Below, in pieces: positions 5,428-6,560 of a stretch of DNA of 6,560 nt (positions are counted from its first letter, which is position 1; each line of letters starts with the position of its first letter). A program made the position numbers and the translations under genes. The stretch is from an uncultured Actinoplanes sp. (GTDB lineage Bacteria > Actinomycetota > Actinomycetes > Mycobacteriales > Micromonosporaceae), in the NCBI GenBank assembly GCA_934667465.1, contig CAKUMG010000333.1, forward strand, positions 1 through 6,560, given 5' to 3'. Below the pieces are notes generated by a model. It did no database searches. It was given only the letters and a program-made list of their open reading frames with translations, and had not been told where the DNA came from.

Positions 5428-6560
5428 ATGCCCCGCCTCGCCGACATCAGCGTCGCCAAGCGCCTCTCCTCGATCGTCGTCACCGGCGCCCTCGTCACCG
5501 GCCTCGTGACCGGGATCGGCATGTGGTCCCAGGAGCAATTGACCGTCAACGCGGAGCAGTTGCGGGCCTACACCGCCACCAAGGCGGCGCTGAACCATCT
5601 GGACACCCGCGAGAGCGAGTTGAAGGCCGACGCCTATCGGGCCGTCGTCGGCGAGGACACCACCGCGGACACGGCCGACGATGTCGCCGCGGCCTCCGAG
5701 GCCCTGGCCGCGGCGAGCGCCATCGACCTGCACGGCGACGTCGACGACCAGATCGACCAGCTGGCCACCAACGTCACGGCCTTCAGCACGTTCGTGACCA
5801 CGTTCGTCGCCGACGTGAAGACCGACGCCGCGGGCCTGCGCGCCCGCTACCCCGAGATCGCCGCGCAGAACACCGCCCTCGGCGACAAGCTCGACGATGT
5901 GCACGCGCAGATCGACGAGGAGATCGCCGAACACCAGCAGGCCCTCGTGGACGCGAAGAGCTCGGCCCGTTTCTGGATGCTGCTGGTCGCCACGCTGGGC
6001 CTGATCGCGCTGGTGCTGCTGTCGGTGCCGCTGGTCCGCTCGATCCTGCGCCCGGTCCGCCGCGTCGGCGAGGTCGTCGCGGCCCTCGCCGCCGGGGACC
6101 TGACGCAGCGCACGGGCATCGACTCCCGCGACGAGCTGGGCGTCATGGCCGCCGAGCTCGACCGGGCGATGGGCACGCTGCGCGACGCGATGCACGCGAT
6201 GGCCGGCAACGCCGACACGCTCGCCGGGGCGGCCACCCAGCTCGCCGCGACCAGCTCCGAGATCGCCGACGCCACCGGCAAGACCAACGCACAGACCGGC
6301 GCCGCCTCGACCGAGGCCGACGAGATCTCCCGCAACGTGCAGACCGTCGCCGCCGGCGGCGAGGAGATGAGCCTCTCCATCCGCGAGATCGCCCAGAACA
6401 CGAACCAGGCCGCCGACATCGCCGGCCAGGCCGTCTCCGAGGCGGCTCTGGCCACCCAGAGCGTCGAACGGCTCGGCGACTCGAGCGCGGAGATCGGCAA
6501 CGTCATCAAGCTGATCACCTCGATCGCCGAGCAGACCACCCTGCTCGCGCTGAACGCCAC
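5428..6560 (+). CDS. Methyl-accepting chemotaxis protein, N-terminal two thirds (cut by window edge)
   Basis: This is a membrane chemoreceptor that would signal through CheW and CheA to the flagellar motor. The first 377 codons are present without a stop and the gene runs off the right edge. After a short cytoplasmic start comes TM1 (about residues 14-33), an extracellular sensor region of about 148 mostly helical residues (34-181) that looks like a four-helix-bundle ligand domain, TM2 (182-203), and a HAMP linker with P209, AAGDLTQRT (221-229) and DELG (235-238). The signalling coiled coil starts near 260 and reaches IAEQTTLLALNA (366-377), the tip of the hairpin. The tip usually reads EQTNLLALNA; here Thr371 replaces the Asn. 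The ATG at 5428 is chosen because GGAG at 5419-5422 lies 5 bases upstream and because it gives a normal short N terminus before TM1. It diverges from the kdp operon. The ligand cannot be predicted. The return helix and any C-terminal CheR tether are outside the window. Confidence 0.95.
   Translation, partial: MPRLADISVAKRLSSIVVTGALVTGLVTGIGMWSQEQLTVNAEQLRAYTATKAALNHLDTRESELKADAYRAVVGEDTTADTADDVAAASEALAAASAIDLHGDVDDQIDQLATNVTAFSTFVTTFVADVKTDAAGLRARYPEIAAQNTALGDKLDDVHAQIDEEIAEHQQALVDAKSSARFWMLLVATLGLIALVLLSVPLVRSILRPVRRVGEVVAALAAGDLTQRTGIDSRDELGVMAAELDRAMGTLRDAMHAMAGNADTLAGAATQLAATSSEIADATGKTNAQTGAASTEADEISRNVQTVAAGGEEMSLSIREIAQNTNQAADIAGQAVSEAALATQSVERLGDSSAEIGNVIKLITSIAEQTTLLALNA

Noticed and set aside
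5380..6560. Minus-strand open frames of 271 and 237 codons opposite the chemoreceptor
   Set aside because: The plus-strand frame has TM, HAMP and signalling motifs in order; the antisense products are repetitive Arg/Gly/Asp- or Ala/Ser-rich shadows.
1..6560. CRISPR arrays, tRNA or rRNA genes, insertion sequences, integration sites
   Set aside because: I saw no regularly spaced repeats, RNA-gene signatures, transposase motifs or flanking duplications; coding sequence fills nearly all the window except the 232-base divergent region.

Overview
This window comes from a high-GC genome whose protein sequences look actinobacterial. A divergently placed chemoreceptor with a flagellar-type promoter suggests a motile actinomycete; Actinoplanes and other Micromonosporaceae would fit. 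That placement is inference from sequence style and gene content, without a database search.

Positions 1 to 5195, minus strand, hold a high-affinity potassium uptake operon. In transcription order the genes are: a 27-residue membrane microprotein (5112-5195), kdpF (5026-5115), kdpA (3380-5026), kdpB (1284-3383), kdpC (427-1278) and the first 140 codons of kdpD (1-421, cut by the window edge). KdpFABC is a P-type ATPase complex: KdpA is the K+-selective channel-like subunit, KdpB the phosphorylated ATP-hydrolysing pump subunit, KdpC a single-pass subunit and KdpF a one-helix stabilising peptide. KdpD is the sensor kinase that normally works with the response regulator KdpE, which would lie beyond the left edge. 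Every junction is an overlap of 1 or 4 bases or a gap of 5 bases, so the genes are probably one transcript with coupled translation. KdpC carries about 80 residues more than the E. coli protein, as an internal block containing two cysteines.

Positions 5196 to 5427 (232 bases) are a divergent intergenic region dense with candidate control signals. Read from the kdp side, these are a hairpin in the kdp leader with a duplicated 3' arm, a 7-bp inverted repeat, a pair of 11-bp direct repeats of the kind bound by OmpR/KdpE-family regulators, a CRP-like GTGA-N6-TCAC palindrome, and a CTCA-N16-GCCGATTT element resembling a sigma-28/FliA promoter facing the chemoreceptor. All are read by eye and none is proven.

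Positions 5428 to 6560, plus strand, encode the first 377 codons of a transmembrane methyl-accepting chemotaxis protein: TM1, an extracellular mainly helical sensor domain, TM2, HAMP and the first half of the signalling hairpin. The window ends at the hairpin tip.

The core system is the well-known Kdp pump. The less described parts are the leading microprotein, the enlarged KdpC, and the compact regulatory region shared with a chemoreceptor.
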